Source: an uncultured Pseudomonadota bacterium (GTDB lineage: Bacteria; Myxococcota_A; UBA796; GCA-2862545). From it: DNA of 64,000 bases. The stretch covers positions 1 to 64,000 of the forward strand of contig CAJXTB010000024.1 of assembly GCA_913061235.1 (NCBI GenBank), given 5' to 3'. Positions 32,043-41,667 of this stretch are shown here, in pieces. Made by a program: the position numbers and the translations under genes. Position 1 is the first letter of the stretch, and every line of letters starts with the position of its first letter. The notes beneath the pieces are model-generated. The model ran no database searches and had not been told where the DNA came from. It was given only the letters and a program-made list of their open reading frames with translations.

Positions 32043-32453
32043 CTAGCGGCGAAAGGGAAGCACTTCGCCCTTCTTTGGCGGCGGCTCTGGCGCGGTGCTG
32101 TCCTCGACATCCGATGATACAAAGCGGGTGTCGCCGTAGCCGCACACCTGACAGTTCTCTTGGACCCTCACCAAACGTTGGCCAGGAGGGTCTGGCAGGC
32201 GTTCCGCCACGGTCTGCAGCGCGCCGCGACCGCAGCGGGGGCAGAAGGCGAACCGATTGCGTGAGCCGTGGGACAGAACCTCAGCGTTTGGACAGCTGGG
32301 ACAAGCCAGAACCTCGTAGGTGTGCAAGCCGTCGGGAGCGGCGAGCACGTCGAGCTTGGTCCCACAGTCCTTGCAGGCGCGATTGCGTCGTAAGAACCAG
32401 ACACCAACGAACGCGGCACTGAGGGTGAGACCCACTACGGTCGCGGCGGTCAC
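32043..32453 (-). CDS. Membrane-anchored zinc-ribbon protein (136 aa)
   Basis: One N-terminal membrane helix (TVVGLTLSAAFVGVWFL) followed by three Cys pairs: CKDCGT, CPSCPN, then CPRCGRG, and a last CQVCGYG, like a chain of zinc ribbons. No family recognised. The GTG at 32453 overlaps the peptidase stop as GTGA and is preferred over TTG 32462. It converges with nadB, leaving only 7 bp between the stops. Confidence 0.65.
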   Translation of the reverse strand: MTAATVVGLTLSAAFVGVWFLRRNRACKDCGTKLDVLAAPDGLHTYEVLACPSCPNAEVLSHGSRNRFAFCPRCGRGALQTVAERLPDPPGQRLVRVQENCQVCGYGDTRFVSSDVEDSTAPEPPPKKGEVLPFRR

Positions 32454-33838
32454 GTGCAGCAAAGACGTTCCTCCGCACTCATTCCTTGGCCAACGATAGC
32501 TTCGATGTCTGCGACAGTCTTGGGCACACCCGTGAGGACCTCTGGGCCGTTGTCGGTGATGTGGAGGTCGTCTTCAATGCGAATACCGCCAAAACCATAC
32601 CAGGAGCGCGCTTTGTCGATGTCTACAATGTCCTTGAACTGTGCGACGAGAGCGGCGTCTTCCAAGATGGCAGGGACGACATAGAAGCCGGGTTCAACGG
32701 TGATGATCCAGCCGGCCTGAAGGGGTAGGTCCATGCGCAGATAGCGCGTGCCGAAGGGCTCCGGTCGGGGCTGGCCAATCGGGTAGCTGCTGCGGTCGCC
32801 GAAGTTTTCAAGGTCGTGCACATCCATGCCCAGGTGGTGTCCAATTCCGTGGGGGAAGAACAGGGCGTGGGCGTGGCGCTCCATGGCGTCATCTACGCTG
32901 GCGGTGATGAGGCCTTCGCTGCATAGCCACTCTGTGAGCACACGGCAGGAGGCGTCATGTACGACGCGATTGCGAACCCCAACCTGTGCGGCTGCGATGC
33001 CTGCGAGCTGCGACTGAAGGACCGCTTCGTAGGCCGAGCGCTGCCGCGGCGTGAAGGTGCCGTTGACTGGCCAGGTGCGGGTGATGTCGACGCCGTAGCC
33101 ACTCGCCAGCTCTCCTCCGCCGTCCAGTAGGACCATTCGGCCTGCGGTGAGCGGGTCACCGTGATGGTGGTTGTGTAGGACTTCGCCTGACTGGGTGAGA
33201 ATCGTGTCGTACCCAGTGGTCAATCCGCGAGCTGCCAACACACCTTCAAAGAGGGCGGTCAGGCTGCGTTCATGCCCGCCAACCTGAGTACCGCGCAGCA
33301 CAGCGTCGAAGGCAGCTTCGGTGTGCTTTGCAGCTGTGCGCATAGCGTCGAGTTCTTCGGGCGCCTTTGTGCGTCGCATGTCGATGACCGCGTCCATGAG
33401 CGCTTCATCACCATGTTGGCTACCGAACTGTAGCGGTGTGCCGGTCAGAGCACTGACTTCGCGATTGATGGACTCATCGGCAACGGCGAGTGTCCGAACC
33501 GACCGTGAACCAATGGCGTCTGCGAGTGCGCTGCGAGGTTGAGCATCTGTGGCTCCGTAGCGCGCTCCGATTTGTGCCAAGGTCGTGCTGTGACCGTGCC
33601 ACAGGGCATCGTCGGCTGCGGGTTTCGGAACGAAGAGGGTGAAGTTGCCGTCTTCGAGTAGAGCAGCTGCGCCTGGGACTGCACATCCGGTGAAGTACAA
33701 GAATGTACTGTCCTGACGGAAAGACAGCTTATTCATGGGCAAGTTGCGGCTACGCTCGCCGTTCCCTAGGAGCAGAACCGGTCCATCTACACGGTGATTC
33801 AGCTCGTGGCGGCGTGGGGCGTGGTGGGCAATGTCCAT
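32450..33838 (-). CDS. pepP: Xaa-Pro aminopeptidase (M24B family)
   Basis: A 462-aa metallopeptidase removing N-terminal residues before proline. The N-terminal creatinase-like domain (residues 1-165) is followed by the pita-bread catalytic domain. Metal ligands lie in LLDGGGELASGYGVDITRTW (two Asp), HGIGHHLGMDVHD (His), TVEPGFYVVP (Glu) and GGIRIEDDLHIT (Glu). Start ATG 33838 (MDIAHHAPRRHELNHRV) fits the family; 18 upstream residues are not needed. Confidence 0.9.
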   Translation of the reverse strand: MDIAHHAPRRHELNHRVDGPVLLLGNGERSRNLPMNKLSFRQDSTFLYFTGCAVPGAAALLEDGNFTLFVPKPAADDALWHGHSTTLAQIGARYGATDAQPRSALADAIGSRSVRTLAVADESINREVSALTGTPLQFGSQHGDEALMDAVIDMRRTKAPEELDAMRTAAKHTEAAFDAVLRGTQVGGHERSLTALFEGVLAARGLTTGYDTILTQSGEVLHNHHHGDPLTAGRMVLLDGGGELASGYGVDITRTWPVNGTFTPRQRSAYEAVLQSQLAGIAAAQVGVRNRVVHDASCRVLTEWLCSEGLITASVDDAMERHAHALFFPHGIGHHLGMDVHDLENFGDRSSYPIGQPRPEPFGTRYLRMDLPLQAGWIITVEPGFYVVPAILEDAALVAQFKDIVDIDKARSWYGFGGIRIEDDLHITDNGPEVLTGVPKTVADIEAIVGQGMSAEERLCCT

Positions 33839-33909
33839 GGGGGGCTCCGTGAAGGCACAGTCCGTAACCCGCGGTCGAGCGATGGCCTGCACACCGCGTG
33901 TGGGCAGAC

Positions 33910-34485
33910 CTACGGAGACGTCTGCCAGACCAACTCGCCATTTCCGTGGCCACTTCCGACATGCATCACTACCGTCGATGGTGCCTCCACGGTTCGGTGG
34001 AACCGCGCGATGTATAGCTTCGACCAGCGGTTGTGCTGGAGGTACAGGCCCAGGTGCAACGGGGTCGGATTGCGCACTCGGTACACCGTCACCAGTTCTT
34101 GCGGTGTGCCGTCCGCAGTGAGTCGGATGTTCCAGCGGTCATCGCCGGGACCGAACTGCATCTTGGACTGTGCAGCGCTGTCTGCGCTGAACACGACCTC
34201 ATGGTACGCCGAACCGTCGTCTGCCATGCGGGCTTCGAACGTTGCTTGGTTGTCTGGAGCGGGGTCCATCAAGACTTCGCGGTAGTCGGACATGTCCGCG
34301 CGAAACGAAGGTGTGAGCAGGGTTCCGCGTAGAATGAGAGCGGTGGAGAAGTCATCATGGATGATGAGTTCTTGCGTGGCCGATTCATGCTGCTGTTGGT
34401 ACGCACGCTTTTCGCGGCGGGTAACGGGATCTGCGACAGCACTTGTTGCGACGAGAAGTCCAAGAACACACAACCAGCGGGTCAT
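33910..34485 (-). CDS. Exported hypothetical protein (191 aa)
   Basis: A signal peptide (MTRWLCVLGLLVATSAVADP) is followed by a soluble beta-rich domain with no recognised family. It could be a periplasmic binding or chaperone-like protein. It overlaps pyrE as ATGA, so it is co-translated with a nucleotide-synthesis gene, which probably reflects operon packing more than shared function. Confidence 0.65.
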   Translation of the reverse strand: MTRWLCVLGLLVATSAVADPVTRREKRAYQQQHESATQELIIHDDFSTALILRGTLLTPSFRADMSDYREVLMDPAPDNQATFEARMADDGSAYHEVVFSADSAAQSKMQFGPGDDRWNIRLTADGTPQELVTVYRVRNPTPLHLGLYLQHNRWSKLYIARFHRTVEAPSTVVMHVGSGHGNGELVWQTSP

Positions 34486-35018
34486 GTTGCCTCCAACATG
34501 TCGCGCGTGACGAGGGCGGTGAGTGTGTAGCCGGCAGCTGCGATGCGCTCACTGGCGCCTTCTTGACGGTCGACGATGGTAATGCACTGGGTCACCACGA
34601 GTCCTACCGCTTCGGCCTGTGCGACGGCTTGAAGCAATGAACCACCGGTCGTTGTGGTGTCTTCGACAATGGCCACCTTGTCGCCAGGGGACAGGTTGGC
34701 CATTCCCTCAACACGCTTGCCTGTTCCATGGCCTTTGGCTTCTTTACGAATCAGGAAGGCATGAATCGGACGGCCCTTGAGGGACGAAATGGCGCTCGTT
34801 GCACAGGCAATGGGGTCGGCTCCGAGGGTCAGGCCGCCCACCCCGACGATGTCGTCGTGCAAGACGTTCAGCACGGCCTCAGCAACGCGTACACTGCCAA
34901 TGGCGTGAAGTGTGGTCTGCCGGGCGTCGACATAGAAGTCGGAGGTCTTGCCGCTGGCCAAGGTGAAGGTGCCGAAGCGAACAGATTTTTCCCGGAGCAA
35001 CTCAATGAGTTCGGTCAT
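34482..35018 (-). CDS. pyrE: Orotate phosphoribosyltransferase
   Basis: A 178-aa enzyme adding ribose-phosphate to orotate. The PRPP-binding motif is VAIVEDTTTTGGSLLQA; the N-terminal FGTFTLASGKTSDFYVDAR and RKEAKGHGTGKR (catalytic loop) match the family. Start ATG 35018 overlaps the hydrolase stop as ATGA and its own stop overlaps the next gene likewise. It is not linked to pyrD at 28-29 kb. Confidence 0.94.
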   Translation of the reverse strand: MTELIELLREKSVRFGTFTLASGKTSDFYVDARQTTLHAIGSVRVAEAVLNVLHDDIVGVGGLTLGADPIACATSAISSLKGRPIHAFLIRKEAKGHGTGKRVEGMANLSPGDKVAIVEDTTTTGGSLLQAVAQAEAVGLVVTQCITIVDRQEGASERIAAAGYTLTALVTRDMLEAT

Positions 35019-35830
35019 GTCATGCCTGGATTGTTGGCGTTTAGCCAGTCGACAACACCTGCTAGGACTGCGGCGTTGTCGGGTTCGTTGAACACTTCAT
35101 GCCGCATATTGGCTTGGCGCGCCAGCGTGATGTCCGCGCCGTAGCGGCCAGCAAAGTCGATGAGGGACTCAATGCTGATGATGCGGTCGTCTGATCCGTA
35201 CGGAATGTAGGCGGGCGTGGTGTAGTGGGCGGCTGCGGCATGAATGCGTTGCTGCGCCTTCTGCATCTCGACGAACCAGCGAGGGGTGATGGTCGAGAAG
35301 ACGAGTGGATCTGCCTCATATGCGGCGAGCACTGCTGGGTCCGAGCAGATGTGTTCGAGCGGGATTTCATTGGACTGAGGCAAGCCGGGCCACACCTTGG
35401 AGAGGAGCTTCGCGCCTTTCAGTTTCCACATGGGAGCCTTGACCGCCACGCCTACGGTGGTGGCGCTGCCGACGTAGCCCCAGGGGGAGGCGTCGCGAAG
35501 GTGGTCGAGGCTGACCATCGTTCCCATGGAGTGGGCGACGATGGCGTGGGGACCAGGGTCGAGTGCAATCGCGGCGCGCAGATCATCAACATACTGTTCC
35601 CAGTTTTCCACGTGGCCGCGCTTGCCGTCCGACCGACCGTGGCCGCGGAAGTCGACACCGCGCACGGCATACCCAGCGTCTGCAAGAGCCTGCCCCACAT
35701 GGGCATACCTCCCCAAGTGTTCGCCGACGCCGTGAACAAGCACCACCTTTCCGACGATATCCTTGGTGGGAGTCCAGATAGTGGTGGACAGACGAGTGCC
35801 GTCCGCCGAACGGGTGGTCGCGTGGTCCAT
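35015..35830 (-). CDS. Alpha/beta hydrolase (monoglyceride lipase-like)
   Basis: A 271-aa hydrolase of the lysophospholipase/monoacylglycerol lipase type. Oxyanion region LVHGVGEHLGRYAHV, nucleophile Ser in AIVAHSMGTMVS, acid Asp in YIPYGSDDRI and catalytic His in NMRHEVFNEPD are visible. FRGHGRSDGKRGHV is typical of the family. Substrate unknown, likely an ester of a lipid. Start ATG 35830; the frame extends upstream to 35878 but begins with a low-complexity serine run. Confidence 0.85.
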   Translation of the reverse strand: MDHATTRSADGTRLSTTIWTPTKDIVGKVVLVHGVGEHLGRYAHVGQALADAGYAVRGVDFRGHGRSDGKRGHVENWEQYVDDLRAAIALDPGPHAIVAHSMGTMVSLDHLRDASPWGYVGSATTVGVAVKAPMWKLKGAKLLSKVWPGLPQSNEIPLEHICSDPAVLAAYEADPLVFSTITPRWFVEMQKAQQRIHAAAAHYTTPAYIPYGSDDRIISIESLIDFAGRYGADITLARQANMRHEVFNEPDNAAVLAGVVDWLNANNPGMT

Positions 35831-35834
35831 GGGG

Positions 35835-38087
35835 CTACTCCGGGAGGAGGAAGAGGGAGAGGGACGGGAAGGCGACAATGACAGCCAGGCAGAACAACAT
35901 CAGCACCAAGAACGGAAGCACGGAGCGAATCACCGAGGTGATGGGACGCTCGAAGACCGTTGAGGCGACGAAGAGGTTGATGCCCATTGGTGGTGTCAGG
36001 TAGCCAAGCTCCAGGTTCACAATGAAGATGATGGCGAAGTGAACTGGGTTTACGCCGTACTGTGCCGCAATGGGGGCCAGCAGTGGTGCCACAATGAGAA
36101 TCGCCGACAAGATGTCCATGACGCAGCCGAGAAGCAGCAGGAAGATGGTCACAGCAATTAGGAAGCCGGCCTTGCTCTCAACGTGCGCTGACATCCACTG
36201 AGTGGCGGCCTGGGGAATTTCTTCGAATGACATGAAGAGGTTCAGCGAGATGGCCAACACAATGATGAGGAACAACGAGCCCATCATCACAGCTGAGTCG
36301 GTGAAGACTTCGGGCAGGTCCTTGAGCTTGAGCTCGCGGTGGATGAACAGCTCAACGACCAATGCGTAGATGACGGCAATAGCGGCCGCTTGGGTGACGC
36401 CGAACTTGAGCGTGTAGCCAGTGCCTGGAATGGTGAACAGTGCGTAGATACCGCCCAGGATGAGCACGGGCAGCATCAGGCTGAAGAAGCCACGGTACAG
36501 AGCCGTTCCGACTTCCTTGCCCCAATCGCCGGTTCCGAAAGCCGCACCTTCTGGAGCGGCTCGGTCCTTGCTGATCAGCTGTGAGACCAGCGTATAGCCA
36601 ATGAGCGATAGTGCGATGAACGCGCCAGGAAGCATGCCCGCGGTGAACAACTCAGTGGGGTCGAGGTTGATGCTGCCGATTTTGGCGCCGTCTTCGTCCA
36701 AGATTGGCGCGCCGCTCACGATGACCGCGTACACAATCATGGGAATGGACGGCGGGATGATGATGCCGAGTCCACCGGCTGTCGACAACATGCCCATGCT
36801 GTAGCGCTCGGAGTACCCAGCCTTGGTGAGCATGGGGAAGAGCACGCTGCCAATGGCAATGACGGTGACGGGGGAGGAACCGCTAATCGCTGCGAACATG
36901 GCGCAGGCCAGCACTCCGGCAATGCCGAGACCACCGGGCAGGCGACCTAGGAAGGCCTTTGCGACGGCAATCAAGCGGGCTGCAATAGAGCCCTTGGTCA
37001 TCAAGTTACCGGCGAGCACAAAGAACGGAATGGCGAGAAGCTCTTCCTTCTTGGTCGCTTCAAACATGTCGGAGACGACGGAGACAACGGACCCATCGCG
37101 GATCAGAAGCCAGGCACCTACGGTACCCACGCCGACGGAGACGAACAGGGGAGCACCCATCAGCGCAAGCAAGATGCTCGCAGGTAGAAGCAGGCGGGTT
37201 TCACCGGTGTACAGGCCCCAAGCGATGGTTGCGAGGGCAAGCGGTAAGGCAAGCGCCAACGCGACACTCATGAGCGAGCGGTTCTTGCCAGAGGGCGCCG
37301 GGAGCGTCTCGTCCCGTGGTGGCGGAACCAGCACGAAGCCCAAGAATCGCAGGGCCATGATGGAGAAGAACAGGCCCAGGCCAAGAACGGGAATCCACAG
37401 CGGGAAGGGGTCGCCTGTCTCTACGTACGGAAAGGCGGGCGGCATGGTCGAGAACTCAAAGCCTTCTTCATACTTGGCGTCTTCCCAGTCGTACTGGGTC
37501 TCCCACTCAGTACCAGGACCGTATTTTTCGCCAGGCATCAGTGACACGGCACCGTTGACCATTGGCGTCATCCAGCTCCACGTTGTCACGCCTTCAAAGC
37601 TGTCGTGGGTGTGGTCGGCGTAGATGAAGTCCCAGCTTCCCTGTGCCAAAAGACCGCACAGGAGCATGGCGACGAAGGCAGTGGTTCGCTTGATGACGCG
37701 GGCTGGGCCGGGGGTCATGATGCGGTCTACGGCGTCTACAGCCAGGTGGCGCTTACGACGTGTGGCGATGGAGGCGCCTGCGAAACCAACGACGACCATC
37801 AGCATAAGAGCGAGGTTCTTTTGACCTTCGAGCTCCCACAGACCGCCGAGTGAAGTGTCGAGCGGGACCTTCAGCTCGTTCATCATGTGTTCGTTGAACA
37901 CCAAGAAGGTCATGGCGACGAGGGAGACCCCAATCGCCAGCTTCTCGAACAGAGCGATTGCCCAGTCCAAACGACGAGCGGCGCCACGGGCGAGAATACT
38001 CGCTCCCGTGGCACCGATGATGCCGTAAAACAAGATGTTTTCGAGGGGACCACCGCTGTCAGCGGATTGGCGGTTCGCGTCTGACAT
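35835..38087 (-). CDS. TRAP transporter permease, fused small and large subunits (DctQM)
   Basis: A 750-aa membrane protein. Residues about 15-270 correspond to the small DctQ subunit (four helices) but contain a longer insertion of roughly 80 polar residues between helices; residues about 280-750 are the large DctM subunit, with conserved segments GAPLFVSVGVG, PFFVLAGNLM, GSSPVTVIAIGSVLFP, GGLGIIIPPSIPMIVYAV and LTPPMGINLFVA. It forms the ion-coupled translocation part of a solute importer together with the binding protein and TatT-like lipoprotein just upstream. Its stop lies 4 bp before the hydrolase start, so the four genes plus pyrE probably form one operon. Confidence 0.88.
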   Translation of the reverse strand: MSDANRQSADSGGPLENILFYGIIGATGASILARGAARRLDWAIALFEKLAIGVSLVAMTFLVFNEHMMNELKVPLDTSLGGLWELEGQKNLALMLMVVVGFAGASIATRRKRHLAVDAVDRIMTPGPARVIKRTTAFVAMLLCGLLAQGSWDFIYADHTHDSFEGVTTWSWMTPMVNGAVSLMPGEKYGPGTEWETQYDWEDAKYEEGFEFSTMPPAFPYVETGDPFPLWIPVLGLGLFFSIMALRFLGFVLVPPPRDETLPAPSGKNRSLMSVALALALPLALATIAWGLYTGETRLLLPASILLALMGAPLFVSVGVGTVGAWLLIRDGSVVSVVSDMFEATKKEELLAIPFFVLAGNLMTKGSIAARLIAVAKAFLGRLPGGLGIAGVLACAMFAAISGSSPVTVIAIGSVLFPMLTKAGYSERYSMGMLSTAGGLGIIIPPSIPMIVYAVIVSGAPILDEDGAKIGSINLDPTELFTAGMLPGAFIALSLIGYTLVSQLISKDRAAPEGAAFGTGDWGKEVGTALYRGFFSLMLPVLILGGIYALFTIPGTGYTLKFGVTQAAAIAVIYALVVELFIHRELKLKDLPEVFTDSAVMMGSLFLIIVLAISLNLFMSFEEIPQAATQWMSAHVESKAGFLIAVTIFLLLLGCVMDILSAILIVAPLLAPIAAQYGVNPVHFAIIFIVNLELGYLTPPMGINLFVASTVFERPITSVIRSVLPFLVLMLFCLAVIVAFPSLSLFLLPE

Positions 38088-38103
38088 GAGGCCCCTCGAT
38101 AAA

Positions 38104-39120
38104 CTACTGGCTGCGTCGGCGGTCCAGCTCGGTCTGAATCGTGCTCAACAGCTCGGTACCGCCATCAACGGAGGCGGCAAAGTCGCTATGCATACCACGA
38201 CCGACCCGGCGAAACGCGGCCTTCTCGGCATCTGTGAGCGTGATGACCTCAAGCTCTTCACTGAGCATCTCTTGAAAGACATCGTTCTCGGAACGAATGT
38301 CCACGCGAGCGGAGGTTGCCAGCGCCTTTTGGGCGTCCAGAATGCCTTGCAGCTCTGGAGTCAACCCGTCGTAAAAGCGCTTGGACCACACGATCGCGGC
38401 AGGCTGGTAGATGTGCTCGCTGATGGTGTAGTACTCAAGCGGGCCAGATAGACCGCCCAAGTTTAGGAACAGGGGCGGGTTGTCGAGGCCGTTGACCACA
38501 CCCGACTGCAGTGCAGTCAGTGTCTCAGTCATTGACTTCTGAACCGCTTGCGCGCCGAAGGCGTTGTACATCGCCATGTGTACAGCGCTCTCTTGGGAGC
38601 GCATCTTGAAGCCGCGCAGGTCTTCCGGTGTGCGGATGGCCTTGCCCTTGGTGGCGAAGCTGCGGAACCCATTCTCTGACCAAGCGCCGAGCACGAAGCC
38701 ACGGCGGCCGAGAAGTTCATTGACCGGCGTCCACAACACATTGTCGAGGACGTGGTCGGCTTCGGCAAAGTCGTTGAACAAGTAGGGGAGCTCGACGACC
38801 TGTAGGGCGGCGACGTTTCCGCCTTCTGCCAAGGCTGCCGTGGTCACGGCACAACCTTGAAGGCGCTCACCGCGACGGGTCTCACGGACCATTTCCACTT
38901 CGCCCATCTGTCCTGGTGGACGGATGACAAAGTCGATTTGACCGTTGGACTGTGTCTCGATTGCACGCTCCATCGACTTGAGCATCTCCCACCACACACT
39001 GTTGGTGGGGGCGAGGCTGCCGACGGACAACTCTATGGTGCCGTCTGCTTGAGACGGGGTTGCGAATAGGGCGAAAGCGGCAGCGGATAGTGCGGCGCCA
39101 GCTGCGATAAAGCGTTTCAT
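38104..39120 (-). CDS. dctP: TRAP transporter substrate-binding protein (DctP family)
   Basis: A 338-aa periplasmic binding protein with signal MKRFIAAGAALSAAAFALFATPSQA. The body has typical DctP features: GSLAPTNSVWWEMLKSMERAI, ALQVVELPYLFNDFAEADHV, and an Arg-containing FKMRSQESAVHMAMYNAFGA that usually clamps a carboxylate. It delivers solute to the fused permease. Ligand likely an organic acid, not determinable here. Start ATG 39120 fits the signal; upstream residues are not needed. Confidence 0.9.
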   Translation of the reverse strand: MKRFIAAGAALSAAAFALFATPSQADGTIELSVGSLAPTNSVWWEMLKSMERAIETQSNGQIDFVIRPPGQMGEVEMVRETRRGERLQGCAVTTAALAEGGNVAALQVVELPYLFNDFAEADHVLDNVLWTPVNELLGRRGFVLGAWSENGFRSFATKGKAIRTPEDLRGFKMRSQESAVHMAMYNAFGAQAVQKSMTETLTALQSGVVNGLDNPPLFLNLGGLSGPLEYYTISEHIYQPAAIVWSKRFYDGLTPELQGILDAQKALATSARVDIRSENDVFQEMLSEELEVITLTDAEKAAFRRVGRGMHSDFAASVDGGTELLSTIQTELDRRRSQ

Positions 39121-39124
39121 AGGG

Positions 39125-40030
39125 TTACTCCATGCCGCCAGCGGCAGCTTCAATGGCGCTGCGGGAGAACAGCTCGCTGCGCTGGTCCAACAGGTTCTGT
39201 GCCTTAATCTTCTCAAGAGTGTTCTCTTGAGCCACAGGACCCCCGATGCCCTCTGGAGCGTCCAAGACAAAGCGAATATCTTCGTCAAACATCGCTACGT
39301 TCTCGGTCGCGACGGCCAAGTACGTGGCGCGAAGCACACGGGTGCCGAGGTAGTCGGGTGCACCTTCGATGGATGCTGTGAAGTACTCGGCGCTGCGGTC
39401 GAGGTCCTGACCGGCGAAGCTAGGAAGTACTGCGTAGTAGCTGCCCCAATAGCGGGCTGGACCGTAGTGGTAGAAGGTCGCGTTGAGCTCTTCGGCGCGG
39501 CCGATGTAGGCCTTGACGGTCGGGAGGTTCTTGAGGGTCTTGGACAGGCCCTGAATCTTGCCCCACTTGCCGATTGCGGATGCGGACCAGTACAAGCAGG
39601 GGACGTCTGCGATGGTTGCCGAGGCAACGGCGTCGCGCTCGCGCTCACCTTGCTGAATACGTTCAGCGATGTCCGGGTTGAGCGCCAGGCAGGTGGCGCC
39701 GTATTCGATGGCCTTGCCCCAGCGTTCAATCTTCGTTTCCTTCTCGTCTGCGTGGGCATCACCGTACAGGTACCAGCCGCGGGTCAGTCGCTGGAGGGCG
39801 GTGCGGTTGGCCGGGTCCATTGCCAGGACTTCTTCATAGGCGAGCAGCGTAGCGTGCAGCTTGCTGGCGTCTGAGCGAGCAGCCCACATGCCTTGGGCTT
39901 CTTCAAGCTTGGCTGCAATCGCGGTTGCGTCAGCGCTGGTGGCGGCTGGAGTGGGGGCGGTGATGGCGACGGGGGTCTTTCCACCACATGCTGTAAGGGC
40001 CAGAAAAACAGAGAGGGCGAGTGTGCGCAT
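39125..40030 (-). CDS. TatT-like TPR lipoprotein of a TRAP transporter
   Basis: A 301-aa lipoprotein (MRTLALSVFLALTACGG, Cys15) made of TPR-like helices (TLLAYEEVLAMDPANRTALQRLTRGWYLYGD and later repeats). It matches the TatT/TRAP-TPR type known from Treponema (TP0956), which forms a trimer with the DctP-like partner and is thought to hand over hydrophobic ligands. Its position directly before the binding protein and permease supports that. Start ATG 40030; an upstream extension has no signal peptide. Confidence 0.82.
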   Translation of the reverse strand: MRTLALSVFLALTACGGKTPVAITAPTPAATSADATAIAAKLEEAQGMWAARSDASKLHATLLAYEEVLAMDPANRTALQRLTRGWYLYGDAHADEKETKIERWGKAIEYGATCLALNPDIAERIQQGERERDAVASATIADVPCLYWSASAIGKWGKIQGLSKTLKNLPTVKAYIGRAEELNATFYHYGPARYWGSYYAVLPSFAGQDLDRSAEYFTASIEGAPDYLGTRVLRATYLAVATENVAMFDEDIRFVLDAPEGIGGPVAQENTLEKIKAQNLLDQRSELFSRSAIEAAAGGME

Positions 40031-40143
40031 TGGGCAGTCCTCGGGTCGATTGTGGAGGGAGTTGGTACAGGTTGCTGTGTCGTTTGTCAATGGGTTCGAC
40101 CGCCCTATGTGCCCATCGTGTGCCGCTGATTGCGGGGCAGTGA

Positions 40144-41652
<1,509 letters not shown>

Positions 41653-41667
41653 CCGGGCTTGCTCGCT

